From contig OZ220743.1 of NCBI GenBank assembly GCA_965116965.1, forward strand, positions 3,100,001 through 3,164,000: a DNA stretch of 64,000 bases. Reading direction: 5' to 3'. The stretch comes from Aldehydirespirator sp965116965. Lineage in GTDB: Bacteria > Actinomycetota > Acidimicrobiia > Acidimicrobiales > Aldehydirespiratoraceae. The position numbers and the translations under genes were made by a program. The notes under the pieces were generated by a model, which was not told the DNA's origin, did no database searches, and worked only from the letters and a program-made list of their open reading frames with translations. Shown here piece after piece: positions 36,432 through 47,168 of this stretch. Numbering within the stretch: position 1 is the first letter of the stretch; each line of letters opens with the position of its first letter.

Positions 36432-36532
36432 CTAGTGCTGTGTCGTCGAAATGGCTAGGGCAGCGCAGCAGGACCGAGACCCTGCTTGGGAGCGCTCCGG
36501 ACACTCCGATTATTTCAGCGACGGACCACTAG
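36432..36532. mobile_element. MITE-like 101-bp element, copy B
   Basis: Direct-orientation partner of 34574-34674, differing at about five positions, with the same CTAG termini and imperfect inverted ends. With copy A it brackets lrp and ald. Its terminal CTAG supplies the stop of the fragment frame on the minus strand. Confidence 0.65.
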
Positions 36533-36840
36533 TCCGATGAGGAAGGCTTGTATTCGGCGGATTCGTCGTCGTACTTGCGGCGGTGCTTCAAACAGTGCCA
36601 CCACTCGATGTTGTTTCGCACAATCACCCAGTCCGCTGCGTTGGTAGTGCAACCGGTCTCGGCTAGGGCGCGGGCCCATCTCTGGATCGGCCCCACTGAG
36701 CGCTCTTCGGCCAGGAGCGCAGGCTCGTTGTGCTCTTCGATGATCGAGGCAGACGCAGTCGACCATGCTGCATCCAGGTCGACAGGCGGGTCGCGAACTC
36801 CGGGCGCGTCGCCGGGATCGATACGGCGCAGGCCATCTGA
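36529..36840 (-). pseudogene. unassigned coding fragment without a start codon
   Basis: An open minus-strand frame of about 104 codons with protein-like content: DLDAAWSTASASIIEEHNEP, then VGPIQRWARALAETGC, then WVIVRNNIEWWHCLKHRRKY. It has no ATG, GTG or TTG start near its 5' end, where an in-frame TAG lies at about 36844, and its stop is in the MITE terminus. It is probably the 3' remnant of a gene, or a frame broken upstream. No family is recognised. Confidence 0.35.
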
Positions 36841-37013
36841 ACCCTACGCGTGCGGCCTTGACGACGGAAGCATTCGACGGCATGGCTTTCCCCGCGGTTG
36901 AGCCAATACATGGAAGCTCCCGGACTATCTTGTTATATCACAAAACTAGTCAACGTCGACATGCCATTGACCGGCGGCGTGACCGTCGGGGGCTGATAAT
37001 GCTGCCGCCTCGG

Positions 37014-37907
37014 CTATTCGTTCAGGTGCATGGCCACGGCCAGGTTGGACCCGATCACCGCGACCCCCACCGCGATCGCCACCACGAGCAGGTTGACCTG
37101 CAGCATGGCGGCGTCGTCGACCTTGAACCCGGCCAGCAGTTGCAGACCGTCCGCATCGCTGAACTGATCGATCACATAGTTCCGCAACAGAGCGTTGCTG
37201 GTCATGGCCACGACCGCGCCCAGCAGACCCTGCACCAGCCCCTCGAGCATGAACGGCACGCGGATGAACCACTTCGTGGCGCCCACCAGGCGCATGATCT
37301 CTATCTCGGTGCGCCGATTGCCGATGGCCACGGCCAGCGTGTTGAGGATCAACAGGGTCGAGGCGCCGAGCAGGACGATCGAGCCGATGAACAGCACCCG
37401 TCCCGCCCGGCTTGACAGGTTCTGCACATCACGGATCACATCCCCAGCGAAGGTGACGGTGCGAACTCCGGGCTTGCCCTTGAACTGGCTGCCGAGTTCC
37501 TCCACCACGTCAGGATCGGGATCGGTGGGCACCACCCGGTAGTAGGGGGGCACACCCTCGGCGGTGAAGATGTCCAGCACCTCGGGCGTGTCCTCGAAGA
37601 ACTCCTGGAACTCCTCGTAGGACTGCTCGCGGTCCACGTACTCCCACCGCTCCACACCGGGGCTCTCATCGAGCTGGTTGCGGACGCTGGAGTCCTCGTC
37701 GGTCCCCGCGTCGGTGTTCATCCAAACGATGAACTCCACGCCGTCCTGCCATCGGGCGGTGGCGCTGTCCACCGCCACCTGGAACAGCATGAAGCCGCCG
37801 AACATGGCCAGAGACACTCCCACCGTGACCACAGTGGCCACTGCGAGAAGGATGTTGCGCCACAGGTTCTGGCCTGTCTCGCGCAGTGCGTAGCGGAAGC
37901 TGAACAC
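37014..37907 (-). CDS. ftsX: cell-division protein FtsX
   Basis: 297 residues, inner-membrane partner of FtsE. One N-terminal membrane segment (NILLAVATVVTVGVSLAMFG) precedes an extracellular loop of about 120 residues. Three further segments follow (VLFIGSIVLLGASTLLILN and two near the end). The conserved RRTEIEIMRLVGATKWFIR cytoplasmic turn is clear. FtsEX couples ATP hydrolysis in the cell to peptidoglycan hydrolases outside. It follows ftsE by 45 bases and ends this minus-strand housekeeping run. Confidence 0.94.
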   Translation of the reverse strand: MFSFRYALRETGQNLWRNILLAVATVVTVGVSLAMFGGFMLFQVAVDSATARWQDGVEFIVWMNTDAGTDEDSSVRNQLDESPGVERWEYVDREQSYEEFQEFFEDTPEVLDIFTAEGVPPYYRVVPTDPDPDVVEELGSQFKGKPGVRTVTFAGDVIRDVQNLSSRAGRVLFIGSIVLLGASTLLILNTLAVAIGNRRTEIEIMRLVGATKWFIRVPFMLEGLVQGLLGAVVAMTSNALLRNYVIDQFSDADGLQLLAGFKVDDAAMLQVNLLVVAIAVGVAVIGSNLAVAMHLNE

Positions 37908-37952
37908 CGGGGCCTACTCGCTACAGGGGACGAAGCTGAACACCGCGACGAC

Positions 37953-38630
37953 TCACTCGTAGACGCCCCGGGCCTGGTCACGCACGACCATCCCCCGGTC
38001 GAGCTCCACCACCCGCTGCCGCATGCTGTCCACGACGCTCCTGTCGTGGGTGGCCATCACCACGGTCGTGCCGATCTCGTTGATGCGCTCCAGCAGGCGC
38101 ATGATGCCCACCGATGTGGTGGGGTCAAGGTTGCCGGTGGGCTCGTCGGCCAGCAGGATCAGCGGCCGGTTGACGAAGGCCCTCGCTATCGACACCCGTT
38201 GCTGCTCGCCGCCCGAGAGCTCGTGGGGGAAACGGTCGACCTTGCGGGAGAGCCCGACGAGCTCCAGGATGGCGGGCACCTGGCGGTTGATGACCTGCGG
38301 GCCCTTGCCGATCACCTCGAGAGCGAAGGCGACGTTCTCGGCCACCGTCTTCTTCTGGAGGAGCTTGTAGTCCTGGAACACGTAGCCGATGTTGCGCCGC
38401 AGGTAGGGAACCCTCCAGCCGCTCAGCCTGCCGATGTCGCGGCCGGCCACGAAGATCCGGCCGTGCTCAGGAACGTCCTCGCGGTTGAGCAGGCGGATGA
38501 ACGTCGACTTGCCCGAGCCGGAGGGGCCTACGAGGAAGACGAACTCTCCCTTGCCGATGTCGATGGTCACGTCGCGCAGGGCCACCACATCGCCCTTGAA
38601 CACCTTCGTGACCTTCTCCATCTTGATCAT
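37953..38630 (-). CDS. ftsE: cell-division ATP-binding protein FtsE
   Basis: 225 residues, ABC ATPase. Walker A GPSGSGKST, signature LSGGEQQRVSIARA, Walker B LILLADEPTGNLD, H-loop MATHDRS. Y-loop region VFQDYKLLQKKT is typical of FtsE. The chosen start ATG 38630 opens MIKMEKVTKVFKGDVVAL as the family does. Longer frames upstream are not conserved. A short duplicated copy of the start region lies just before it. Confidence 0.94.
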   Translation of the reverse strand: MIKMEKVTKVFKGDVVALRDVTIDIGKGEFVFLVGPSGSGKSTFIRLLNREDVPEHGRIFVAGRDIGRLSGWRVPYLRRNIGYVFQDYKLLQKKTVAENVAFALEVIGKGPQVINRQVPAILELVGLSRKVDRFPHELSGGEQQRVSIARAFVNRPLILLADEPTGNLDPTTSVGIMRLLERINEIGTTVVMATHDRSVVDSMRQRVVELDRGMVVRDQARGVYE

Positions 38631-38659
38631 GAGGCGTGCTCCATCTTGATCACGGGGCG
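38619..38659. repeat. 19-bp duplication of the ftsE start region
   Basis: 38619-38637 and 38641-38659 match at 17 of 19 bases. On the minus strand the upstream copy makes GTG-ATC-AAG-ATG and an 8-codon mini-frame whose TGA overlaps the real ftsE ATG. Confidence 0.6.
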
Positions 38660-38673
38660 CTCTCGGCGGAGGA

Positions 38674-39846
38674 TCATGAGGCGTCACCTCCGGTCGCCTG
38701 CGACGGCGTGGCGACAGTACCAGCCCCCTCCACCGGTCCCGCGGCACCCGAGGCCCGGCTCCATCGGAGCCAGGCCTCCATGAACGGATCCAGGTCCCCG
38801 CCCAGCACCGCGTCGATGTTCGGGGTCTCGTAGCGGGTGCGCTGGTCCCTCACCATCTGGAAGGGCTGCATCACGTAGCTGCGTATCTGGCTGCCGAAGC
38901 CAACCTTGAGCTGCTCGCCCTTGATGCCGGCGATCTCGTCGGCGAGCCGCTTGCGTTCCAGGTTGTGCAGCTTCGCGGCCAGCATCTGCATGGCTCGTTC
39001 CTTGTTCTGGTGCTGGCTGCGCTCGTTCTGGCAGCTGGTCACGATGCCGGTGGGCAGATGAGTGATCCGCACCGCCGAGTCGGTGACGTTGACATGCTGG
39101 CCTCCCGCCCCTGAGGAGCGGTAGGTGTCGACGCGAAGGTCCTTCTCTTCGATGTTCACCTCGTCGGAGACCTCCTCGAAGAAGGGGGCGACATCGACCG
39201 CGGTGAACGCGGTCTGGCGCTTGCCCTCGTTGTTGAACGGCGAGATGCGGACCAGCCGGTGAACTCCGTGCTCGGACCGCATCCAGCCGTAGGCGCAACG
39301 GCCCCTCACCAGGAAGTCCACCCTGGAGAACCCGGCCTCGGTGCCTTCCGACAGGGCCGTCACCTCCAGTTCGAAGCCGCGGCGCTCGGCCCAACGGCGG
39401 TACATGCGCAGCAGCATCTCGGCCCAGTCCTGCGAGTCGGTACCGCCTTCTCCCGACTTGATCTGGCAGACCGCGTCCCGCTCATCGAACTCGCCGGTGA
39501 ACAGCGAGCGCAGCTCAAGCTCGTCGAAGCGGGCCGCAATACCGGCCACCAGCCGTGCAATCTCAGCCTCCTCGGAGGCGTCACCCTCCTCAACGGCGAG
39601 CTGGTTGAGGGTCTCCGCGTCGGATAGCTCGGCTGTGAGGCGGTCGAACATCGACAGATCGTCGTTGACCGAGGCCAGTTCGGAGGTGACGGCCCGGGCC
39701 CGCTCGGGCTGATCCCACAGATCGGGACGCGACGACTCGGCCTCCAACTGCGGGAGCCGAACTCTCAGCGCGTCGATGCGAAGATAGGCCTGTGCCTCCC
39801 CGAGGCGACCTCGCAGCTGGCGCAGGTCGTCGCCGAAGTCCTGCAC
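38674..39846 (-). CDS. prfB: peptide chain release factor 2
   Basis: 390 residues. The stop-codon reading SPF motif is in VRISPFNNEGK and the catalytic GGQ is in SSGAGGQHVN. KSGEGGTDSQDWAEMLLRMY is the usual RF2 middle segment. It releases proteins at UGA and UAA. There is no in-frame TGA near the start, so the autoregulatory frameshift of E. coli prfB is absent. If the Sec codon at 14822 is real, RF2 would compete with it. The C-terminus has a loose 25-residue extension. Confidence 0.94.
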   Translation of the reverse strand: MQDFGDDLRQLRGRLGEAQAYLRIDALRVRLPQLEAESSRPDLWDQPERARAVTSELASVNDDLSMFDRLTAELSDAETLNQLAVEEGDASEEAEIARLVAGIAARFDELELRSLFTGEFDERDAVCQIKSGEGGTDSQDWAEMLLRMYRRWAERRGFELEVTALSEGTEAGFSRVDFLVRGRCAYGWMRSEHGVHRLVRISPFNNEGKRQTAFTAVDVAPFFEEVSDEVNIEEKDLRVDTYRSSGAGGQHVNVTDSAVRITHLPTGIVTSCQNERSQHQNKERAMQMLAAKLHNLERKRLADEIAGIKGEQLKVGFGSQIRSYVMQPFQMVRDQRTRYETPNIDAVLGGDLDPFMEAWLRWSRASGAAGPVEGAGTVATPSQATGGDAS

Positions 39847-39903
39847 GGCGGCTCAGGAGACCCGCGGGCGGGTGCAGACGTCACGCGGCGCAGCGTGGCG
39901 TCT

Positions 39904-39941
39904 CCCGCTCTTGTTCGCTGCGCTCACAGGCCGCTCGGGCC
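39904..39941 (+). repeat. REP-like repeat, copy 2
   Basis: CCCGCTCTTGTTCGCTGCG then CTCACAGGCCGCTCGGGCC, in the 158-bp gap between secA and prfB. One base shorter than copy 1 and otherwise nearly the same. Confidence 0.6.
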
Positions 39942-40004
39942 ACGACCTCGCTCGGCGAATCGCTACAATCCTCATGAAATGCTGCTCATCCGCTCGGCCT
40001 CTGG

Positions 40005-42746
<2,742 letters not shown>

Positions 42747-42766
42747 CGTCGGTGACCGTGCTTCCC

Positions 42767-43375
42767 TTAACCGGCTTCGTCGATGAGGCCCACGGCCCCG
42801 TCGTCGCGGCGGTAGACGACGGCCGAGCGGCCCGTGGTCGAGTTGATGAAGAAGAAGAAGCCATGGCCCATCAGATCCATCTTGAGCGCGGCCTCAGCGG
42901 GAGTGAGCGGGCCGAGGTGGAACCGCTTGGTCTTGACGATCCTGAGTTCGGGCTCGGTCTCGTCGGAGTCCTCCGACTCCCATCCGTCGAGGTCCTGGCC
43001 GGCCGGCTGGAAGTCGGCGACGAGCGGGGGCTCCGCCGCGGCTGCGGTCCGGATGGTGGCGCCGCGGCCCTGGTGGCGCCTCTGGAGCTTGGTGCGCAGC
43101 TTGCGGATCTGGCGTTCCAGCTTGGCCTCGGCGAGGTCGACGGCGGTGAAGGCGTCGGGAGCGTTCACTTTGCAGCGAAGGTGGTGGCCGTGCCCGGTCA
43201 GGGTCACTTCGCAGGTCTCGCGGTCCACGATGCGGGGATTGCGGGCCTCGTCGAAGTGGACTTCGGCGGTGTCGAGATCGTCCAGGTACCGGTCGAGCTG
43301 CCCGATCTTGGTTCGCACGGCCTCCTCAAGACCCGGCGTTATGGCCTTGTGACGGCTGCTGATCGAGATCTCCAC
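42767..43375 (-). CDS. hpf: long-form ribosome hibernation promoting factor
   Basis: 202 residues. The N-terminal S30AE domain binds the 30S decoding centre (ITPGLEEAVRTKIGQLDRYL, then FTAVDLAEAKLERQIRKLR). The C-terminal domain of about 60 residues dimerises ribosomes into 100S particles (IVKTKRFHLGPLTPAEA, then MDLMGHGFFFFINSTTGRS, the classic end). A Pro/Glu-rich linker joins them. The long form is usual in actinomycetes. Transcribed before secA, 20 bases apart. Confidence 0.94.
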   Translation of the reverse strand: MEISISSRHKAITPGLEEAVRTKIGQLDRYLDDLDTAEVHFDEARNPRIVDRETCEVTLTGHGHHLRCKVNAPDAFTAVDLAEAKLERQIRKLRTKLQRRHQGRGATIRTAAAAEPPLVADFQPAGQDLDGWESEDSDETEPELRIVKTKRFHLGPLTPAEAALKMDLMGHGFFFFINSTTGRSAVVYRRDDGAVGLIDEAG

Positions 43376-43406
43376 TTCAACCCTCCCTAGTTGGTGCGAT
43401 GCGCCC

Positions 43407-43940
43407 TCATCGTAGAGGTACCTCCACTGGCTGCCGCGACGCGGCAGGGGCCACCGTAGCCACCGCGGCCACCACCGCCGACGCGCCGCCGGCCCTCAAC
43501 GCGGCAGCCGCCACCCGCAGCGTCGAGCCGGTGGTGCACACGTCGTCGACAACCAGGATCACCCCGCCACGAAGACGGCGCCGCGCTCGTAGCTTCGGGC
43601 CTGCAAGGCGGCCGTCGAGGGAACGAGCCGTCTGGGGTTGGTCGTCGAGTCGGCGCAGCAGCCCGCGAGTACTCAGCCCCAGTCGCCGAGCCACCGCGCG
43701 GGCCAGCAACTCCGCAGGGTCGAAGCCGCGGCTCCTCCTACGCGTCGGGCTGCACGGCACCCAAGTGACGATGTCGGCGGGCTGCGCGTTGGGCGCCAGC
43801 GCTGCCATCCGATCGGCGATCGGCGTAACCAGCTTCGTGATCCGACCGTACTTCAGGGCCCGAACCCAGTCGGCCGCTGAACCCTCATGGCACCATCCCG
43901 CCCACATCTCGTCCACGCCCTCAAGCAAGGGACTCTGCAT
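43407..43940 (-). CDS. comF: ComF-family phosphoribosyltransferase-like protein
   Basis: 177 residues from the ATG at 43940. The PRPP loop VILVVDDVCTTGSTL is plain, and VPCSPTRRRSRGFDPAELLA is the ComF-specific middle segment. The N-terminal zinc finger of longer ComF proteins is missing. In competent bacteria ComF acts in DNA uptake. Its role elsewhere is uncertain. A longer start at 43997 would overlap a likely -10 box and is less likely. hpf follows it on the same strand. Confidence 0.8.
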   Translation of the reverse strand: MQSPLLEGVDEMWAGWCHEGSAADWVRALKYGRITKLVTPIADRMAALAPNAQPADIVTWVPCSPTRRRSRGFDPAELLARAVARRLGLSTRGLLRRLDDQPQTARSLDGRLAGPKLRARRRLRGGVILVVDDVCTTGSTLRVAAAALRAGGASAVVAAVATVAPAASRQPVEVPLR

Positions 43941-43996
43941 GACTGCGAAGATACCGTCAGATCCTAGTCTTGACTCATTTGGATGATAGATATGCA

Positions 43997-44002
43997 ATTA
44001 TA
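43997..44002 (-). promoter_or_regulatory. putative -10 box for comF
   Basis: On the minus strand CAGTATAATTGC gives a perfect TATAAT in an unusually AT-rich patch (43975-44015), about 57 bases before the comF ATG. No good -35 box is seen. Confidence 0.4.
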
Positions 44003-44063
44003 CTGAATTCAAGTGTGGGCCGGGTTCTGAAGGTGGAGTTGGTCGCAGAGCAGCTGCAGGGGC

Positions 44064-45080
44064 TCACGAAACGGCCCCGGCGTCGGCCTCGGTGATATGT
44101 CCCTCGTCGCGCATCCAGGCGATGGAGTCGGCCAGGGAGTCCCCGGCGGAGCGGAGCGTCACGCCGGTGTCCTGCTCGGTGAAGGAGTTGTCGCCCGCGC
44201 GGGTGTTGTACATGTACTCCACGCCCTCGGAGGTGAGGATCAGGTCGAGGCCGAAGCGGCGGGTCAGGTCGCCCATCCGGCCCCACGCCACGAACATTGC
44301 CTTGGGCATCGGCACCGACTTCAGATCCCGGGCCGTCACCTGCTGCAACTCCGACAGCAACTCGTCGGAGGTGAGGTGGTGACCGAACATCACATAGCGC
44401 CTCGGGCCGCGGCCGGCCTGCATCGACACCGTTATCACCGCAGCTATGTCACGCACGTCTATCAGGTTGATCGTGTAGCCGGGCGAGCGCACGAAGGGCT
44501 TGGTCAGCCACAGCTTGAGCGGCTTGAGTTGGGTCGACTCGCCATAGTCGCCAGGGCCGAACACCCCGCCGGGGTAGACGATGACCACGCCGTGCCCCGA
44601 GTCCTGGAGTCGCCGGGCCAGGCGCTCGCTGTCGGCCTTGGACCGCGCGTAGGGCATGCGTGCGCTCCCCACCGGATGGTCGGCGGTCACCGGGTCGGCA
44701 CGGAACGGGAACAACGCCGCGGTGCTCGACACGTGAACGATCGGATCGCAGCCGGCGTCCGCGGCGCAGCCCAGCACGTTGAGAGCGCCCGCGAAGTTGC
44801 TGGCCTCGATGTCGGCCTCCGAACTCGGATCGGTCCCCACCACCGCGGCGGCGTGAACCACCGCATCGCAGCCGTCGACCGCGGCCGTGACCGCCGCCGC
44901 GTCGGCGACGTCCCCCTCCACCGTCTCCAGCGAGGCGAGGTCCACTCCCACCCGGGCCGTCACCGTCTCGAGCTTGGCCGGCGTTCGCACCAGGGCCCGC
45001 ACGGTGTGGCCGGCGTCCTGGAGGGCCTTGGCCGCGTGGGACCCCACGAAGCCGGTGGCTCCGGTGACTAGGACCTTCAT
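44064..45080 (-). CDS. NAD(P)-dependent epimerase/dehydratase-like SDR (tandem copy 1)
   Basis: 338 residues, extended short-chain dehydrogenase. Opens MKVLVTGATGFVGSHAAKAL (Rossmann GxxGxxG). Then VVHAAAVVG, HVSSTAALFPF and YARSKADSE (catalytic Tyr and Lys), and VIVYPGGVFGPGDYG. It resembles dihydroflavonol-reductase-like and cinnamoyl-CoA-reductase-like proteins. Substrate unknown. Start ATG 45080. Very similar to the next gene, clearly a tandem duplication. Last residues diverge (HITEADAGAVS). Confidence 0.85.
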   Translation of the reverse strand: MKVLVTGATGFVGSHAAKALQDAGHTVRALVRTPAKLETVTARVGVDLASLETVEGDVADAAAVTAAVDGCDAVVHAAAVVGTDPSSEADIEASNFAGALNVLGCAADAGCDPIVHVSSTAALFPFRADPVTADHPVGSARMPYARSKADSERLARRLQDSGHGVVIVYPGGVFGPGDYGESTQLKPLKLWLTKPFVRSPGYTINLIDVRDIAAVITVSMQAGRGPRRYVMFGHHLTSDELLSELQQVTARDLKSVPMPKAMFVAWGRMGDLTRRFGLDLILTSEGVEYMYNTRAGDNSFTEQDTGVTLRSAGDSLADSIAWMRDEGHITEADAGAVS

Positions 45081-45182
45081 GCTCTGCCTCCCGGTTTTCT
45101 CGGGTCGGTTGTGCGGATATCCCACCCAAGACCAACCCGAGACTTCTGAGTCGGCTGGTAGACCCAGCCCAGCCTAGGCCCC

Positions 45183-45221
45183 GGGCCCGAGCGGCCCGCG
45201 AGCGCAGCGAACAAGAGCGGG
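45183..45221 (-). repeat. REP-like repeat, copy 3 (inverted)
   Basis: Reverse-complement copy of the 39-bp repeat (GGCCCGAGCGGCC ... CGAACAAGAGCGGG), between the two tandem reductase genes. Confidence 0.6.
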
Positions 45222-45223
45222 TA

Positions 45224-46237
45224 TCAGCGCACCGTCCCGGCTTGGGCTGCGGTGACGTATCCCTCGTCGCGCATCCAGGCGATGGCGTCGGCCAGCGACT
45301 CCGCCACCGGGCGCAGGGTGACGCCGGTGTCGCGCTCTGTGGCGGAGTTGTCGCCGGCGCAGTAGTTGAACATGTAGTCCACGGCCTCGGAGGTGAGCAC
45401 CAGGTCGCGACCAAACCGGCGAGCCAGGTCGCCGACCCGGCCCCAGGCCGAGAACAGCATCCTCGGCATCGGCACCGACCTCAGGTCGCGGCCGGTCGCC
45501 TGCCGCAGCTCCGACAGCAGCTCTTCGGCGGCGAGGTGGTGGCCGAACATCACGTAGCGCCTCGGGCCCCGGCCGGGCTCGACGGACGCGGCGATGACCG
45601 CGGCGACGTCGCGCACGTCGACCATCGCCACCGTGTAGCCCGACCGGGGAAGGGGCTTGGTCAGCCACAGCTTCATCGGCTGGAGTTGCACCGACCCGCC
45701 GTAGTCGCCGGGCCCGATCGTCAGGGCCGGATACACGATGACCATGCCGCGGCCCTGAGCCTGGTACCGGCGGGCCAGGTGCTCGGACTTGGCCTTGGAC
45801 CGCGGGTAGGCCCCGCGGGCGGTGCCCACCGGATGGTCGGCGGTCACCGGGTCGGTGCGGAACGGGAACAGGGCCTCGCCGGTAGACACATGCACCACCG
45901 GGTCGCAGCCCGCGGCCACCGCCGCGTCCAGCACGTTCAGCGCGCCGGGGAAGTTGGTCTCGGCGACATCGGCCTCAGCGGTGGGATCGATGCTCACGAC
46001 CGCGGCCGCATGCACGACGGCGCCACAGCCGTCGACGGCGGCGGTGACGGCGGCCGCGTCGCGAATGTCGCCCTCGACCGTCTCCAGCGAGTCGAGGTCG
46101 ACTCCTACCCGAGCGGTCACGGTCTCGAGCTTGGCCGGCGTTCGCACCAAGGCCCGCACGTTGTGGCCCGCGTCCTGAAGGGCCTTGGCCGCGTGGGACC
46201 CCACGAAGCCGGTCGCACCGGTGACCAGAACCCTCAG
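45224..46237 (-). CDS. NAD(P)-dependent epimerase/dehydratase-like SDR (tandem copy 2), CTG start
   Basis: 337 residues, paralogue of 44064-45080 over its whole length: the same HAAKALQDAGH, ARVGVDLDSLETVEGDI, and YPRSKAKSE active site. A GTG at 46204 lies inside the Rossmann motif, so it cannot be the true start. Matching the paralogue puts the start at 46237, where the codon is CTG (LRVLVTGATGFVG) behind a strong GGGGAGG ribosome site. A rare CTG start, or a mutated ATG, is therefore likely. Substrate unknown. It follows another SDR gene by 34 bases and may be in one transcript with it. Confidence 0.8.
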   Translation of the reverse strand: MRVLVTGATGFVGSHAAKALQDAGHNVRALVRTPAKLETVTARVGVDLDSLETVEGDIRDAAAVTAAVDGCGAVVHAAAVVSIDPTAEADVAETNFPGALNVLDAAVAAGCDPVVHVSTGEALFPFRTDPVTADHPVGTARGAYPRSKAKSEHLARRYQAQGRGMVIVYPALTIGPGDYGGSVQLQPMKLWLTKPLPRSGYTVAMVDVRDVAAVIAASVEPGRGPRRYVMFGHHLAAEELLSELRQATGRDLRSVPMPRMLFSAWGRVGDLARRFGRDLVLTSEAVDYMFNYCAGDNSATERDTGVTLRPVAESLADAIAWMRDEGYVTAAQAGTVR

Positions 46238-46271
46238 CGCGGGCCCCTCCCCGACAGGTGCGGCATGCCCG

Positions 46272-47168
46272 TCAACCGTCGTCCTCGAGCAAAGCCGAGG
46301 CCAGGGAGGCGGGAACCGACGGTGTGTGCCTGGCCTCGATTTCGCGGTGACGGGCGGCTATGGCCGCGTCGAAGTCGCCGTCGGTGAACAGCCACAACTG
46401 TTCGGACCGGATCGCCTGGACCACCATGTCGGCCACCGCCGAGGGGCGCAGCGCCTGGGCGTAGAGATCGCGGATCGCGGCCCTGGTATCGGACTCGCGA
46501 CCGCCGGCGACCATGTCGGAGTCCCACGTCGCGTCGGCTCCCGGATGGTCCTGCAGACGCTCCGGCCGGTTGCGCTCGGAGTCCAGGATGTTGGTGGAGA
46601 CCAGGCCGGGGCACAGGCAGGTGACGCCCACCCCGGCGCCCTCGGCCAGCATCTCGGCGTGGAGGGTCTCGCTCAGGGCGACCACGCCGTGCTTGGAGAC
46701 GTTGTAGGGGGCGATTCCGGCCGACGACAGATGGCCCAGGATAGACGCGGTGTTGACGATGTGGCCGGAGCCCCGCTCGATCATGGCCGGCAGGAACGCC
46801 CTGCAACCATGGATCACGCCCCAGAGGTTGACGCCGAGGCACCACTCCCAGGACCTGAGAGACAGCTCCGCCACGGGTCCGGTGGCGGCCACCCCCGCGT
46901 TGTTGCACAACACGTCGGCGGGTCCGTAGGCGTCGGTGCAAGCGTCGCGCAGCGCCTCCACCGACGGCCACGACGACACGTCGCAGACGACCGCCATCGC
47001 TTCTCCCCCGCGGTCGGTGATCGACTGCACCGTCTCGTTCAGGGGCGGCTCCTCGACGTCGGCCACCACCACCCTCATCGATTCGGCCGCGAAACGCTCG
47101 GCCAGCCCGCGGCCGATCCCGCTGGCGCCCCCCGTCACCACCGCCACCCGGCCGGCTAGATCGATCAT
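46272..47168 (-). CDS. SDR-family oxidoreductase
   Basis: 298 residues, classical SDR. VTGGASGIGRGLAERF (cofactor loop), VVADVEE (acidic, so NAD is likely), NNAG, VNLWGVIHGC, Ser in NTASILGH, and YNVSK (catalytic Tyr and Lys). CLCPGLVSTNI follows. Substrate unknown. Start ATG 47168 overlaps the upstream LLM gene's stop by four bases (ATGA), so the two are coupled. The F420-type and SDR enzymes may act on the same compound. Confidence 0.87.
   Translation of the reverse strand: MIDLAGRVAVVTGGASGIGRGLAERFAAESMRVVVADVEEPPLNETVQSITDRGGEAMAVVCDVSSWPSVEALRDACTDAYGPADVLCNNAGVAATGPVAELSLRSWEWCLGVNLWGVIHGCRAFLPAMIERGSGHIVNTASILGHLSSAGIAPYNVSKHGVVALSETLHAEMLAEGAGVGVTCLCPGLVSTNILDSERNRPERLQDHPGADATWDSDMVAGGRESDTRAAIRDLYAQALRPSAVADMVVQAIRSEQLWLFTDGDFDAAIAARHREIEARHTPSVPASLASALLEDDG

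Noticed and set aside
36841..37013. tRNA or small RNA gene in the AT-rich gap before ftsX
   Set aside because: No cloverleaf or clear hairpin could be made. Just AT-rich intergenic sequence.
38674..39846. Programmed frameshift in prfB
   Set aside because: Looked for the in-frame TGA near codon 26. The frame is open from ATG to stop, so none is present.
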